Source of the DNA: CAWGLW01 sp963823525
Lineage (GTDB): Bacteria > Pseudomonadota > Gammaproteobacteria > Steroidobacterales > Steroidobacteraceae
Length of the DNA stretch: 64,000 nt
NCBI GenBank assembly: GCA_963823525.1
Contig: CAWGLW010000006.1
Span: 1,116,001-1,180,000, forward strand
Direction of reading: 5' to 3'
This document shows positions 1-8,646 of this stretch, one piece after another. The notes under the pieces were generated by a model that worked only from the letters and a program-made list of their open reading frames with translations, ran no database searches and was not told where the DNA came from. Within the stretch, counting starts at the first letter, position 1. Each line of letters opens with the position of its first letter. The translations under genes and the position numbers were made by a program.

Positions 1-162
1 AAGGCGGATCCGGACTGCCATTTCATGCACTGCCTGCCGGTTCGTCGCAATGTCGCGGTGGCCGATGAGGTACTGGACGGGCCACGCAGCCGGGTGATTG
101 CCGAGGCCGCCAATCGCATGGTCGTCCAGATGGCCGTGCTCTATCGATTGCTCAAGGGGTAA
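1..162 (+). CDS. argF': N-acetylornithine carbamoyltransferase, C-terminal end (partial)
   Basis: Only the last 53 residues are in the window; the gene enters from the left edge in frame 1 and stops with TAA. The visible part has HCLPVRRNV followed by an acidic DEVLDGP segment and a closing helix (MVVQMAVLYRLL). Ordinary ornithine carbamoyltransferases have HCLPA at this place. The HCLPVRRNV form is typical of the acetylornithine-specific enzyme of Xanthomonas and of the succinylornithine version in Bacteroidetes, which transfer a carbamoyl group to acylated ornithine in arginine synthesis. It lies 8 bases before argB, so the two are almost surely one transcript. Substrate choice (acetyl or succinyl) cannot be fixed from this fragment. 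Confidence 0.85.
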   Translation, partial: KADPDCHFMHCLPVRRNVAVADEVLDGPRSRVIAEAANRMVVQMAVLYRLLKG

Positions 163-170
163 ACACGACG

Positions 171-1100
171 ATGATCGGACACAAGGTCGAACAGGCCGTC
201 ACCGTGCGCGCACTGCGCGGTGCCGCGCCCTACATACACATGTACAAGGGCAAGGTCTTCGTGATCAAGGCCGGCGGCGGGGCCTTCCGCGATGAAGAGA
301 CCATGAGCGCACTGATGGAGCAGGTCGGACTCCTGCACCACCTGGGCATCCGCATTGTCCTGGTTCACGGCGGCGGCCCGCAGCTGAGCGAGGTCACGGA
401 GAAGCTGGGTGTCGAGACGCGGGTCGTGCAGGGACGACGCGTCACCAATGCCGGCGCAATCGATGCGACGAGCATGGTGCTCAATGGCCTGATAAATACG
501 CGCCTGCTTGCACTGTGCCGGAAGTTCGACATACCAGCCGTGGGTATCAGCGGTGTGGACGGTGGACTGATCCGGGCACGGCGCCGGGCTCCGGTCACAC
601 TCGCCAGCGGCGAAGTCGTCGACTACGGCATGGTCGGTGATATCGAGCACGTGGATACATCGGTGATCACTCGCCTGCTCGACGCCGGGTTCCTGCCGGT
701 GGTCAGTCCGCTTTGCGCAGACGACAGCGGACAACTGCTCAACATCAATGCAGACACCGTTGCCGCCGCGATAGGCGCGGCGCTCATGACCGAGAAGCTC
801 ATCCTCTGCACCGGTGCGGCGGGGATCCTCGAACGTATGGACGATCCGCGTTCGTTGATCTCCTACACCGACGTGGCGGGCCTGCGTCGCCTGCGCGAGG
901 AAGGCGCGCTGGCCGACGGCATGTTGCCCAAGTCGAGCGCGATCGAGGCGGCGATACTCGGCGGGGTGCGCCGGGTACACGTGATTTCCTACGCGCCGGC
1001 CGATGCCCTGCTTGCGGAGGTATTTACCAACGAAGGGACCGGCACGCTGGTTGTCGCAGATACCAAGGCGCTGAGCCCTGCGGAGCAGGGAGCCGGCTGA
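171..1100 (+). CDS. argB: Acetylglutamate kinase
   Basis: A 309-residue amino-acid-kinase-fold protein that phosphorylates N-acetylglutamate, the second step of arginine synthesis, in the cytoplasm. The N-terminal nucleotide loop is IKAGGGAF (about 32-38; the usual family form is K-x-GG-N-A), followed by HGGGPQLS (about 66-73) and RRVTNAGAID. Length fits a stand-alone kinase; in Xanthomonas the kinase is fused to an acetyltransferase domain, which is absent here. It starts 8 bases after the carbamoyltransferase, and its stop overlaps the argH start (TGATG), indicating translational coupling. argC, often in this cluster, is not between argB and argH. Confidence 0.93.
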   Translation: MIGHKVEQAVTVRALRGAAPYIHMYKGKVFVIKAGGGAFRDEETMSALMEQVGLLHHLGIRIVLVHGGGPQLSEVTEKLGVETRVVQGRRVTNAGAIDATSMVLNGLINTRLLALCRKFDIPAVGISGVDGGLIRARRRAPVTLASGEVVDYGMVGDIEHVDTSVITRLLDAGFLPVVSPLCADDSGQLLNINADTVAAAIGAALMTEKLILCTGAAGILERMDDPRSLISYTDVAGLRRLREEGALADGMLPKSSAIEAAILGGVRRVHVISYAPADALLAEVFTNEGTGTLVVADTKALSPAEQGAG

Positions 1101-2287
1101 TGTCCAGGCTCTGGGACAAGGGCGCTCCGCTGGACGCGCGCGTACTGCAGTTCACCGCCGGTGAAGACCACGCGCTGGACAATCGGCTGGTACGCTATGA
1201 CGTTCGGGCCTCGATTGCCCATGCAGAGATGCTGCAAGAATGCGGATTGCTCGATGCGAACGAGCTGGGAGCAATCCGCGACGGCCTCAATGCACTGGCA
1301 GATGAACACGCAAGAGGCCAGTGGACCGTGACGCTGGATCTCGAGGACGGACAGACGGCGCTGGAGACAATGCTGACGGCCCGGATCGGAACCGCGGGCG
1401 CCCGATTGCACGCCGGGCGCTCCCGTAATGACCAGGTCCTCGTCGCGCTGCGGCTTTACCTGCGCGAGGCCGTCGAGGGCCTGGCGGATCAGGGCCGCCA
1501 ACTGGCCGCCGCGCTGGACACGCTGGCCCGGGAACAGGGCGACATCGTTCTGCCCGGCTACACTCACATGCAACAAGCCATGCCAAGTTCGGTCGCCCTG
1601 TGGGCGGGCGGCTTTGCCGCTGAGATCCGTGACGATGTCGACGCGCTGCGCCATTCGCACCGGCGTATCCTGAAAAACCCGCTGGGCTCCGCGGCCGGCT
1701 ACGGCACGCCAAAACTGCCGGTCAACCGGGAGTCGACGCGGCGGCGGCTCGACCTGCCGGAAAACCATGAACCCGTCACCGCCGTGCAGTTGTCACGTGG
1801 CAAGGCGGAAGCCGAGGTACTTTTTCAGGTTGCGCTGCTGATGCAGGACCTCGGCCGTCTCGCCGCCGACCTTTTGTTGTTCTATACGCGCGAATTCGGA
1901 TTCGTCGAATTGCCGCAGGCTTTTACGACCGGATCGTCGATCATGCCGCAGAAGCGTAATCCCGATGTGTTCGAGCTCATCCGTGGACGCACCGCAACCG
2001 CTCAGGCCTGCCTGCTCGAAGTCATGGGCATTACCGCGAAACTGCCTTCCGGGTATCAGCGTGATCTGCAGTTGATCAAGGCCCCGCTGTTCCGCTCCAT
2101 TGACATCTGCCACGAGTCGCTGGACATCATGTCCGCGGCCGTGGCGCAGCTGCGCTTCCTGCCGGAAAACATCCGACTGGACGCCGACATAAACGCCGCC
2201 GCCGAGGCAAACGATCTGGTCGCGCGCGAGGGAATTCCGTTTCGCGAAGCCTATCGGCGCATTGCCCAGAAACTGGCCAAAGACTGA
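1100..2287 (+). CDS. argH: Argininosuccinate lyase (short C terminus)
   Basis: Cleaves argininosuccinate to arginine and fumarate, the last step of arginine synthesis. The ATG at 1100 overlaps the argB stop by one base. The fumarase/aspartase superfamily signature GSSIMPQKRNPD is at residues 278-289, and HAGRSRNDQV and the TH-containing PGYTHMQQA segment are present. The protein is 395 residues, against about 460 in E. coli: it ends shortly after FREAYRRIA, where E. coli ArgH continues for about 50 residues. The next gene starts 13 bases after the stop, so no displaced tail is hidden downstream. Family assignment is secure; the short tail is the oddity. Confidence 0.93.
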   Translation: MSRLWDKGAPLDARVLQFTAGEDHALDNRLVRYDVRASIAHAEMLQECGLLDANELGAIRDGLNALADEHARGQWTVTLDLEDGQTALETMLTARIGTAGARLHAGRSRNDQVLVALRLYLREAVEGLADQGRQLAAALDTLAREQGDIVLPGYTHMQQAMPSSVALWAGGFAAEIRDDVDALRHSHRRILKNPLGSAAGYGTPKLPVNRESTRRRLDLPENHEPVTAVQLSRGKAEAEVLFQVALLMQDLGRLAADLLLFYTREFGFVELPQAFTTGSSIMPQKRNPDVFELIRGRTATAQACLLEVMGITAKLPSGYQRDLQLIKAPLFRSIDICHESLDIMSAAVAQLRFLPENIRLDADINAAAEANDLVAREGIPFREAYRRIAQKLAKD

Positions 2288-2300
2288 TACGATCTTCGTC

Positions 2301-3632
2301 ATGCGCAAATTACCGATCGCCATCCTGATTACAGCCCTTTCCTTCCAGGCCATGGGGGAGCCCAGGGACTTCTCACGGCTCGGCAAGGACCTCACGCCCG
2401 TGGGCGCTGAACGTGCGGGTAATGCCGCAGGGACGATACCCGCCTGGGACGGCGGCCTGACGAAAGCGCCTGACGGCTGGACGCCGCAACAGGGCTACAT
2501 CGATCCGTTCCCGGACGACCAGCCACTGTTCACGATTACCGCGGCCAACGCGGCCCAGTACGAAGCCAGCCTGACGCCCGGCGTCATGGCGCTGCTGAAG
2601 CAGAATGATGAATTTCGTATGCCCGTGTACCAGACCCGTCGTACGATCGTCCTGCCGACCCGGGTCACGGACCTCGCCCGCGAACGCGCGCCAGAGGTCA
2701 CGCTGAAGGGCTTCGGGCTGCAGAGCCTCGGTGGCTCGACAATACCGTTCCCGATTCCGGACGACGGTCTGCAGGTAATCTGGAACCATCTCGTGCGCTA
2801 CCTCGGCGGCGGGATCGAGCGATCCGGACACTCCTTTCCGGTGCGCGCCAACGGCGACTACTTCAAGATCGGCTTCACCTCCCGACGCATCTATGCGCAG
2901 AACATGGAGGATCCCGAACCCAATCGATTGTTCTACGTGCTGGGTTATTTCACCGAGCCGAGCACCTTGCGGGGCACGATCTTCCTGGTCCACGAGCCGG
3001 TGGACCAGGTGGAGGAGGAGCGCTCGGCCTGGATTTACAACGCGGGACAGCGTCGAGTCCGGCGCGCCCCGGACCTCGCTTACGACGGCGTGAACGACGG
3101 CTCGGAAGGCATGCTCGTCACCGACCAGGTTGACGGCTATAACGGGGCGCCGGACCGCTTCGAATGGAAGCTGCTCGGCAAACGTGAGGTTTACGTGCCG
3201 TACAACCCTTACCGGTTGTCGGACAAGAAGCTGAGTTACAAGGACATCATTGGCAAGAAGACGATCAACCCCGACCTGACCCGGTTCGAACTGCATCGCG
3301 TGTGGGTCGTCGAAGGGACGCTCAAGAAAGGGCAGCGGCACGTCTATGGCAAGCGCACTTTTTACCTGGACGAGGACAGCTGGAGCGTACTGATTGAAGA
3401 CGTCTATGACACGCGCGGCGGGCTATGGCGGGTATCGATGCATGGCCTGGTGCAGGCTTATGACGTGCAGGTGCCCTTTTATCGCTACGGCATCTACTAC
3501 GACCTGAACAGTCGCGGTTACCTTGTCGGCGGTCTCGACAACGAAATCAAGACGCCAATGGACTTCAATGCCACGGGCCGGCTGCGCGAATTCACCTCCA
3601 GTGCCTTGCGACAACTGGGCGGAACACTCTGA
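2301..3632 (+). CDS. DUF1329 family exported protein
   Basis: A 443-residue protein with a short N-terminal signal (MRKLPIAILITALSFQAMG, cleavage after about residue 19). The mature start FSRLGKDLTPVGAERAGN..GTIPAWDGGL is characteristic of the DUF1329 family, periplasmic or outer-membrane-associated proteins of Proteobacteria with a LolA/LolB-like fold, often found with RND exporters or DUF1302 proteins. The biochemical role is unknown. An in-frame ATG at 2262 lies inside argH; I choose 2301 because it gives the signal peptide and follows the argH stop by 13 bases. No DUF1302 or RND partner is beside it here. Confidence 0.85.
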   Translation: MRKLPIAILITALSFQAMGEPRDFSRLGKDLTPVGAERAGNAAGTIPAWDGGLTKAPDGWTPQQGYIDPFPDDQPLFTITAANAAQYEASLTPGVMALLKQNDEFRMPVYQTRRTIVLPTRVTDLARERAPEVTLKGFGLQSLGGSTIPFPIPDDGLQVIWNHLVRYLGGGIERSGHSFPVRANGDYFKIGFTSRRIYAQNMEDPEPNRLFYVLGYFTEPSTLRGTIFLVHEPVDQVEEERSAWIYNAGQRRVRRAPDLAYDGVNDGSEGMLVTDQVDGYNGAPDRFEWKLLGKREVYVPYNPYRLSDKKLSYKDIIGKKTINPDLTRFELHRVWVVEGTLKKGQRHVYGKRTFYLDEDSWSVLIEDVYDTRGGLWRVSMHGLVQAYDVQVPFYRYGIYYDLNSRGYLVGGLDNEIKTPMDFNATGRLREFTSSALRQLGGTL

Positions 3633-3678
3633 TCAACAGGTTTTCGGCACACGGCAGCCGCTGGATCGCCAGCGCCGC

Positions 3679-3957
3679 TCAGTCAAGCCCCAGCGAGAAT
3701 GCCGCTTCGATGTCCTTCTTTGAATAGACCTTGAATGAGATCAGGGTTTCAGAACTCGTGATGCCGTCCAGCTTGCGCATACGATCGCTGATGACCCGGG
3801 CAAGATCTTCGTTCTCGCGGGCCCTGACGAGCGCCACGAGATCGTACTGACCCGCGACCGAAAACACCTCGCTCACGCCGTCCAGGTCAGCCATCGTCTC
3901 CGCCAGCTCGGTGATCTTGTCCGTCTGCGCTTTTATCAAAACCACTGCGGTGACCAT
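3679..3957 (-). CDS. Stand-alone Lrp/AsnC ligand-binding (RAM) domain protein
   Basis: A 92-residue protein consisting only of the effector-binding, oligomerising half of Lrp/AsnC regulators: the start MVTAVVLIKA, the central VAGQYDLVALV and the ending ETLISFKVY follow the alpha-beta sandwich pattern of the family. There is no helix-turn-helix. Such single-domain proteins are known and are thought to bind amino acids or modulate full-length Lrp paralogues; the ligand is not predictable here. The start at 3957 gives a domain of the usual length; an upstream extension would overlap the isomerase gene. It is the last gene of a leftward run with the isomerase and FAH genes. Confidence 0.85.
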   Translation of the reverse strand: MVTAVVLIKAQTDKITELAETMADLDGVSEVFSVAGQYDLVALVRARENEDLARVISDRMRKLDGITSSETLISFKVYSKKDIEAAFSLGLD

Positions 3958-4006
3958 CTGCGCGGACTCCCTGTTAGCTATGGCGGCCTGGCCGATAGTG
4001 GCCAGA

Positions 4007-4669
4007 TTAACATGTCCCCGGCGGTGCATCCGGCTGCACTTCGGGTCGTGCCGCGGCAAACGCCGATTGCGCCTCGAGGAAAGAGGCTACCTCGACGAGC
4101 CGCGGGAATCCGGAAAGATCCGTGTCATAGCGCCGCGCGTTGTATACCTGCGGAACGAGGCAGACGTCCGCCATCGTGACCGCGTTCCCAAAACAGTGCC
4201 GGCCATCGCCGGAGTGTCGTGCGATCAATTGCTCCAACGCGGTAAATCCGTTCGTAATCCAGTGACGCACCCATTCGTTGACCGCGGCATCGTCCTGGCC
4301 GAGCCTGGATTTCAGGTACGCGAGTACGCTCAGGTTATTCAGCGGATGGACGTCACAGGCGACGGCCAGCGCCATGGCCCGGACACTGGCTCGCGGACCG
4401 GGTGCACGCGGTAACAGCGGGGGCTCGGGGTACCGCTCATCGAGGTACTCGCAGATGGCCAGCGATTGCGTGACCATGAAACCGTCATCATCGAGCGCCG
4501 GCAGCAGGCCCTGCGGGTTCATCGCCAGGTACGCCGCACTGCGTTGCTCGCCCCCGTCGCGCAGCAGGTTGCGCGGCAGCGGTTCGTAGTCGAGACCTTT
4601 CAGGTTCAGCGCGATCCGCACACGATACGAAGCCGAACTGCGCCAGTACGTGTAGAGCTTCAGAGACAT
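4007..4669 (-). CDS. maiA: Maleylacetoacetate (or maleylpyruvate) isomerase, zeta-class GST
   Basis: A 220-residue glutathione S-transferase fold enzyme. The motif SSASYRVRIAL (residues 11-21) is the zeta-class active-site signature (usually SSCSWRVRIAL), and the glutathione-binding TQSLAICEYLDE segment follows. Zeta enzymes isomerise maleylacetoacetate or maleylpyruvate to the fumaryl form in tyrosine/homogentisate or gentisate breakdown. It lies 22 bases downstream of an FAH-fold hydrolase on the same strand, the next enzyme of that route. No homogentisate or gentisate dioxygenase is in the window, so the ring substrate is unresolved. The active-site Cys of the usual SSC motif is Ala here. 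Confidence 0.87.
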   Translation of the reverse strand: MSLKLYTYWRSSASYRVRIALNLKGLDYEPLPRNLLRDGGEQRSAAYLAMNPQGLLPALDDDGFMVTQSLAICEYLDERYPEPPLLPRAPGPRASVRAMALAVACDVHPLNNLSVLAYLKSRLGQDDAAVNEWVRHWITNGFTALEQLIARHSGDGRHCFGNAVTMADVCLVPQVYNARRYDTDLSGFPRLVEVASFLEAQSAFAAARPEVQPDAPPGTC

Positions 4670-4691
4670 GATCGAAGCGCCCTGCGGTACA

Positions 4692-5378
4692 TCAGACGAT
4701 CATCGTGCGCAGGGTTTCGAGCTGGTCGATGCCGCCCACGAGGCTGTCTCCCGCAACGACCGGGCCAACGCCCGCCGGTGTGCCGGTAAAAATCAAATCG
4801 CCGGGCTGAAGATCGAACAAGGTGGACAGTTCAGCGATGATCTCCGGAACAGTCCAGATCATTTCGGATAGGCAAGCCCGCTGCCGCTGTTCACCGTTGA
4901 CTTCCAGCCAGATGTCGCCCTGATCGATGTGCCCGACATCACTCACCGGGCGGATCGCCGACACCGGTGCGGAGTGATCGAATCCCTTCGCGACATCCCA
5001 TGGCCCGCCGCGCTTGCGCGCCGCCAGCTGCATGTCACGCCGGGTCAGGTCGTTGCCGACCGCGTAGCCGAAGATGTGATCGAGGGAATCGGCCGGCGCA
5101 ATGTTACGCCCGCCGCGTGCGATCGCCACCACAAGCTCGATCTCGTGCTGCAGGTCCTGCGTGCGCGGCGGGTACGGCACCGCCTTGCCGTTCGCCACCA
5201 CCGCATCGGCAGGCTTGCTGAAAAAGAACGGTGGCTCACGTTCCGGGTCCATTCCCATTTCACGAGCGTGCGCGGCGTAGTTACGGCCGACACAATACAG
5301 TCGATGCACCGGGAATAGCTTATCGGTGCCAGCAACGTCGACGGCCGGGACGGGAGGGGAATCGAAGATGTATTTCAC
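4692..5378 (-). CDS. Fumarylacetoacetate/fumarylpyruvate hydrolase family protein
   Basis: A 228-residue FAH-fold protein. It shows the GRNYAAHARE entry motif (31-40), the metal-binding H-E-I-E-L segment (Glu79 and Glu81), the NDLTRRDMQ segment, and the closing DLIFTGTPAGVG. Short FAH proteins of this size usually hydrolyse fumarylpyruvate or related acylpyruvates; the full-length tyrosine-pathway FAH has about 420 residues. The downstream zeta-GST makes fumarylpyruvate hydrolase of a gentisate-type pathway the best guess. It is the first gene of the leftward run ending in the Lrp-like protein. Confidence 0.87.
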   Translation of the reverse strand: MKYIFDSPPVPAVDVAGTDKLFPVHRLYCVGRNYAAHAREMGMDPEREPPFFFSKPADAVVANGKAVPYPPRTQDLQHEIELVVAIARGGRNIAPADSLDHIFGYAVGNDLTRRDMQLAARKRGGPWDVAKGFDHSAPVSAIRPVSDVGHIDQGDIWLEVNGEQRQRACLSEMIWTVPEIIAELSTLFDLQPGDLIFTGTPAGVGPVVAGDSLVGGIDQLETLRTMIV

Positions 5379-5402
5379 TGTTTTGCTCGGTTAGTTACGA
5401 AT

Positions 5403-5984
5403 TCAGCTGCGGTTGCTCAGTACCGGCATGAACACTTCCTGCACGAGTATCGGGCAGCCATCGAGTCGATATACAGCGCGGCGCGCCCATAGCGGATCGC
5501 GGATAGTGCTGTCCGTCGCCGCGGCGATCGCCAGCGCGTGCCGCGGCGGCAAAAGCCGGTATTCGAAGCCCCCGCGTTGCACGCCCTCGGCCTGCGCCAG
5601 CGACTCGCCCAGGCCCGAATGCCCGAGTTCGCGCAGCCACGGAAAACGCTCGACGGTTGAATCGGGAAACACCGACCGCGCATAGACCCAGCGCTGTTCA
5701 CCGCAGCAAATCTCGATATCGCGCAGCAGGCAGCGGGAATCCTTGACCCGTAGCCGCTGCCTGAGGCCCGGCTCCAGCGGCGCGGATTCCAAACTCAGCA
5801 GCCGCAGCCGGGTAGCCCTGGCTCCGCAGGTCGACCGGACACGCCCGGTCAACAGGCTCGGGTCGGTGAGCCACGCAATCATTTGCGCGGGCGCTGCCTC
5901 AACACAGTCGCCGAGCGGGCCCCAGCGCGCGCACGGGGCGGCGCCTGGCCCGCTTGCGTGCTGGTCGGCAACCGGATGCGCCAT
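5403..5984 (-). CDS. ubiC: Chorismate lyase (4-hydroxybenzoate synthetase)
   Basis: A 193-residue protein that removes pyruvate from chorismate to give 4-hydroxybenzoate, the ring precursor of ubiquinone. The family pattern is seen in order: WLTDPSLLTGRVR, the central RDIEICCGEQRWVYARSVFP, ELGHSGLGESL, and the end LWARRAVYRLDGCPILVQEVFMP. Its Arg and Glu residues correspond to the conserved chorismate-binding set (Arg in YARSV, Glu in VQEVFMP). The start at 5984 gives normal length; a longer frame upstream runs antisense-like into the dehydrogenase end. It follows the acyl-CoA dehydrogenase by 23 bases on the same strand. No ubiA is next to it. Confidence 0.85.
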   Translation of the reverse strand: MAHPVADQHASGPGAAPCARWGPLGDCVEAAPAQMIAWLTDPSLLTGRVRSTCGARATRLRLLSLESAPLEPGLRQRLRVKDSRCLLRDIEICCGEQRWVYARSVFPDSTVERFPWLRELGHSGLGESLAQAEGVQRGGFEYRLLPPRHALAIAAATDSTIRDPLWARRAVYRLDGCPILVQEVFMPVLSNRS

Positions 5985-6007
5985 GAGAACGTGCTCGCCG
6001 CGGTTGG

Positions 6008-7795
6008 CTAGAAGTTCTCGGCGGCGAGGGTCATCATCGACCCGGTGCCCGCGCGAACCGCCTCTGCGTAGGCCGCGTTGCGTGGCATGACCTGTTCGGC
6101 ATAGAACTTCGCCAGCACGAGCTGCTTCTCGAGGAAGGCCGTGTCGCCACCACCGGCGACCAGCTGTCCCGCCGCAACGAGAGCGCCACGCGCCAGTTGC
6201 CAGCCGCCGATCACGGTACCGACCAGCATCAGGTAATTGAACGCCACTGAACTGACCAGGTCCGCATCGCGCTTGAAGTGGGTCATGATGTAGGTCGAGC
6301 ACTGCACGATCTCATCGAGGCCCCGCGTCAGCGACTTGCGCACGACCGCCAAGCCCTCACCGGCATTGGCCAGGTCGGCGTCCACCGCACGCATCTCAGA
6401 GACAAATGCCGAGATCGTTGCGCCACCGTCGCGCAGCACCTTGCGTCCGACGAGATCCATCGCCTGGATCGAGTTGGTCCCTTCATAGATCGGCGCGATA
6501 CGGGCGTCGCGATAAAACTGGGAGGCACCTGTCTCCTCCACGTAACCCATGCCGCCGTGCACCTGGATCCCCAGCGAGGTGACCTCGAGCGCCGCTTCGG
6601 TCGGCCAGGCCTTGGCCACCGGCGTCAGCAACTCGGCGCGCGACTGGTACGCGCCCGCACTTTCCGGGTCGGCGCCGTGTGCGCCACGATCGAGGCACGA
6701 GGCCGTATAGACGCAGATGGCTCGGCTGGCCTGGGTCAGCGAAGCCATCAGCAGCAGCATTCGCCTGACATCCGCGTGCCGGATGATCGGCACGGACCCC
6801 TTCTCGCCCGGTGCCGATCCCTGCACGCGATCGCGCGCGTAGGAGGCCGCTTTCTGGTAGGAGACATCTGATAAACCAACACCCTGTACGCCGACACCGA
6901 GCCGCATGTAGTTCATCATCGTGAACATCGCGCCGAGGCCTTCGTTTTCCTTGCCCACAAGGAAACCCTCGGAGCCCCCGTCGTCGCCAAACGCAAGTAC
7001 ACAGGTCGGACTCGCGTGAATACCCATCTTGTGTTCGACCGACACGGCGCGAATGTCGTTCTTCTCGCCGACCGACCCGTCGGCGTTGACCTTGTACTTT
7101 GGCACGAGGAACAGGGAAATACCTCTGGATCCCTTTGGCGCGTCCGGCAAGCGCGCCAGCACGAGGTGAATGATGTTCTCGGACATCGGCTGGTCACCCC
7201 AGGTGATATAGATTTTCTGCCCCGAGATCAGGTACCGGCCGTCGCCGGTTGGCTCGGCGCGGGTCGTTAGCACGCCCAGGTCGGAGCCGGCCTGTGCCTC
7301 GGTCAGGCACATCGTGCCCGACCACTGGCCCGAAATGAGCTTCTCGAGGTATACCTGCTTCAATTCTTCAGTTGCATGACGATTCATCGCCAGGATGGCG
7401 CCCTGGGAGAGTTCCGGACAAAGCGCAAAAGACACATTGGCCCCGGCCCACATTTCGTCGCAGGCCACCGCGACGGTCTTAGGCAGGCCCTGACCACCAA
7501 ATTCCGGATCGGACGCAATACCCGGCCAGCCCGCTTCGCAGAACTGCCTGTAGGCGTCCGTAAACTCAGGCGGCACAACCACGGCGTCGTCCACGACCTG
7601 GACACCCTTTTGATCACCAAGCGTATTGATCGGGGCCAGGACACCGGCTGCAAATCGGGCTGCTTCGTCGAGTACAGCTTCGACCGTGTCGCCGTCAACG
7701 GCCGAATAGTCATCGAGCTTCGTGACCTCGCTGAAATCAGCGAGGTGATCGATTGTGAAGCGCATCTGCTTCAGAGGGGCTCGGTATTCCGTCAT
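6008..7795 (-). CDS. Acyl-CoA dehydrogenase, DmdC-like long form
   Basis: A 595-residue FAD-dependent acyl-CoA dehydrogenase. The N-terminal MTEYRAPLKQMRF block, the ACAD middle domain (MCLTEAQAGSDLG, about 165-177), the helix around GIQVHGGMGYVEE and the catalytic-Glu segment YEGTNSIQAMDLVGRK are all visible, followed by a C-terminal extension. The length (about 600, against 380 for short-chain enzymes) and N-terminal block match the family that includes 3-methylmercaptopropionyl-CoA dehydrogenase DmdC of DMSP breakdown, as well as general fatty-acid enzymes. The true substrate is not determinable. The start at 7795 was chosen for the conserved MTEYRAP start. A divergent thioesterase begins 171 bases away. 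Confidence 0.9.
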   Translation of the reverse strand: MTEYRAPLKQMRFTIDHLADFSEVTKLDDYSAVDGDTVEAVLDEAARFAAGVLAPINTLGDQKGVQVVDDAVVVPPEFTDAYRQFCEAGWPGIASDPEFGGQGLPKTVAVACDEMWAGANVSFALCPELSQGAILAMNRHATEELKQVYLEKLISGQWSGTMCLTEAQAGSDLGVLTTRAEPTGDGRYLISGQKIYITWGDQPMSENIIHLVLARLPDAPKGSRGISLFLVPKYKVNADGSVGEKNDIRAVSVEHKMGIHASPTCVLAFGDDGGSEGFLVGKENEGLGAMFTMMNYMRLGVGVQGVGLSDVSYQKAASYARDRVQGSAPGEKGSVPIIRHADVRRMLLLMASLTQASRAICVYTASCLDRGAHGADPESAGAYQSRAELLTPVAKAWPTEAALEVTSLGIQVHGGMGYVEETGASQFYRDARIAPIYEGTNSIQAMDLVGRKVLRDGGATISAFVSEMRAVDADLANAGEGLAVVRKSLTRGLDEIVQCSTYIMTHFKRDADLVSSVAFNYLMLVGTVIGGWQLARGALVAAGQLVAGGGDTAFLEKQLVLAKFYAEQVMPRNAAYAEAVRAGTGSMMTLAAENF

Positions 7796-7966
7796 GGTCG
7801 CGCTCCTGAATGGCGGGTTTTGCTTTGCAGCAATTCTGCCTTTTCGGGGCCGGAAGCGCCATTCGCGCGGCGGCAAGCAATCCCCGCGGCTGGCCACGGC
7901 GCCAGCCGGGAACCACCGCGAGCGATCGGGCAGTTACAATCATCGCTTCGCGGCAAAGAGGTGGTC

Positions 7967-8422
7967 ATGAGCATCTGGGTCCAGAACGTTTCACTGGAGG
8001 ATCTTCAACGCCAGTCCGATGACTGCATGGTGGATCACCTCGGAATCCGGTTTACCGAGATCGGGCCGGACTACCTGCGCGCGACGATGCCGGTCGATGC
8101 GCGCACACACCAGCCCTTCGGCCTGCTGCACGGAGGTGCTTCGGTCTCACTGGCTGAGACGCTCGGCAGCGTGGGCGCCAATCTGTGTATCGATCCCCTC
8201 CAAAGCCACTGTGTCGGCCAGGAGATCAATGCGAATCACCTGCTCGCGGTGCGCCACGGGCTCGTGACCGGTACTGCCCGGCCGATTCATATCGGCCGGC
8301 GCTCGCAGGTGTGGGAGATTCGCATCGAGGACGCCAGCGGCCGGCTGTGCTGCGTATCCCGCATCACGATGGCGGTGATCGATAGCCGCCCGCCGATGGC
8401 TCGCCCGGCCGCCGGCGAATGA
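7967..8422 (+). CDS. Hotdog-fold thioesterase, MenI/YdiI-like
   Basis: A 151-residue single-domain hotdog thioesterase. The start MSIWVQNVSLEDLQ, the block MPVDARTHQPFGLLHGGASV and GQEINANHL closely follow E. coli YdiI (MenI, 1,4-dihydroxy-2-naphthoyl-CoA hydrolase) and EntH. The catalytic acid of this subfamily is the Glu in SLAETLGS. It cleaves acyl- or aroyl-CoA thioesters in the cytosol. The start at 7967 gives the conserved N terminus. Its last four bases overlap the start of the next lipoprotein gene (ATGA), so it may be the first gene of a lptM-polA transcript. Exact CoA substrate unknown. Confidence 0.88.
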   Translation: MSIWVQNVSLEDLQRQSDDCMVDHLGIRFTEIGPDYLRATMPVDARTHQPFGLLHGGASVSLAETLGSVGANLCIDPLQSHCVGQEINANHLLAVRHGLVTGTARPIHIGRRSQVWEIRIEDASGRLCCVSRITMAVIDSRPPMARPAAGE

Positions 8423-8646
8423 ACCTCTGGCGAGCGTTACTGGCAATCACGGCCGCCTGCGCGTGGATCGTCGGTTGCGGGCTCAAGGGGCCGCTGATCC
8501 CGCCGCAGAAGTCGAGTGAAATCATCATCCGTGCACCGGCCGACGTCGTCGCGCCAACGACAGCCGAGCCGCAGACGGGACCGGGTGCGGGAACCTCCTT
8601 GCCGGAGGACGAGGACGAAGAACGCGAGAAGGAAAACAAGCCGTGA
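8419..8646 (+). CDS. lptM: LptM-like small lipoprotein (YifL family)
   Basis: A 75-residue predicted lipoprotein. A hydrophobic signal is followed by the lipobox VGC at residues 18-20, and the mature start CGLKGPLIPP is the hallmark of the YifL/LptM family, which in E. coli assists disulfide rearrangement and maturation of the LPS translocon LptDE at the outer membrane. The tail is a highly charged EDEDEERE.. run. It overlaps the thioesterase stop (ATGA) and its own stop overlaps the polA GTG start (GTGA). In E. coli it lies by dapF; the link with polA here is a different arrangement. Confidence 0.85.
   Translation: MNLWRALLAITAACAWIVGCGLKGPLIPPQKSSEIIIRAPADVVAPTTAEPQTGPGAGTSLPEDEDEEREKENKP

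Noticed and set aside
141..980. Leftward 279-residue open frame opposite argB
   Set aside because: Shadow of argB; no known domain and no start signals.
4692..5378. Full-length fumarylacetoacetase of tyrosine breakdown
   Set aside because: At 228 residues it is the short FAH form; the tyrosine-pathway enzyme is about 420 residues with an extra N-terminal domain.
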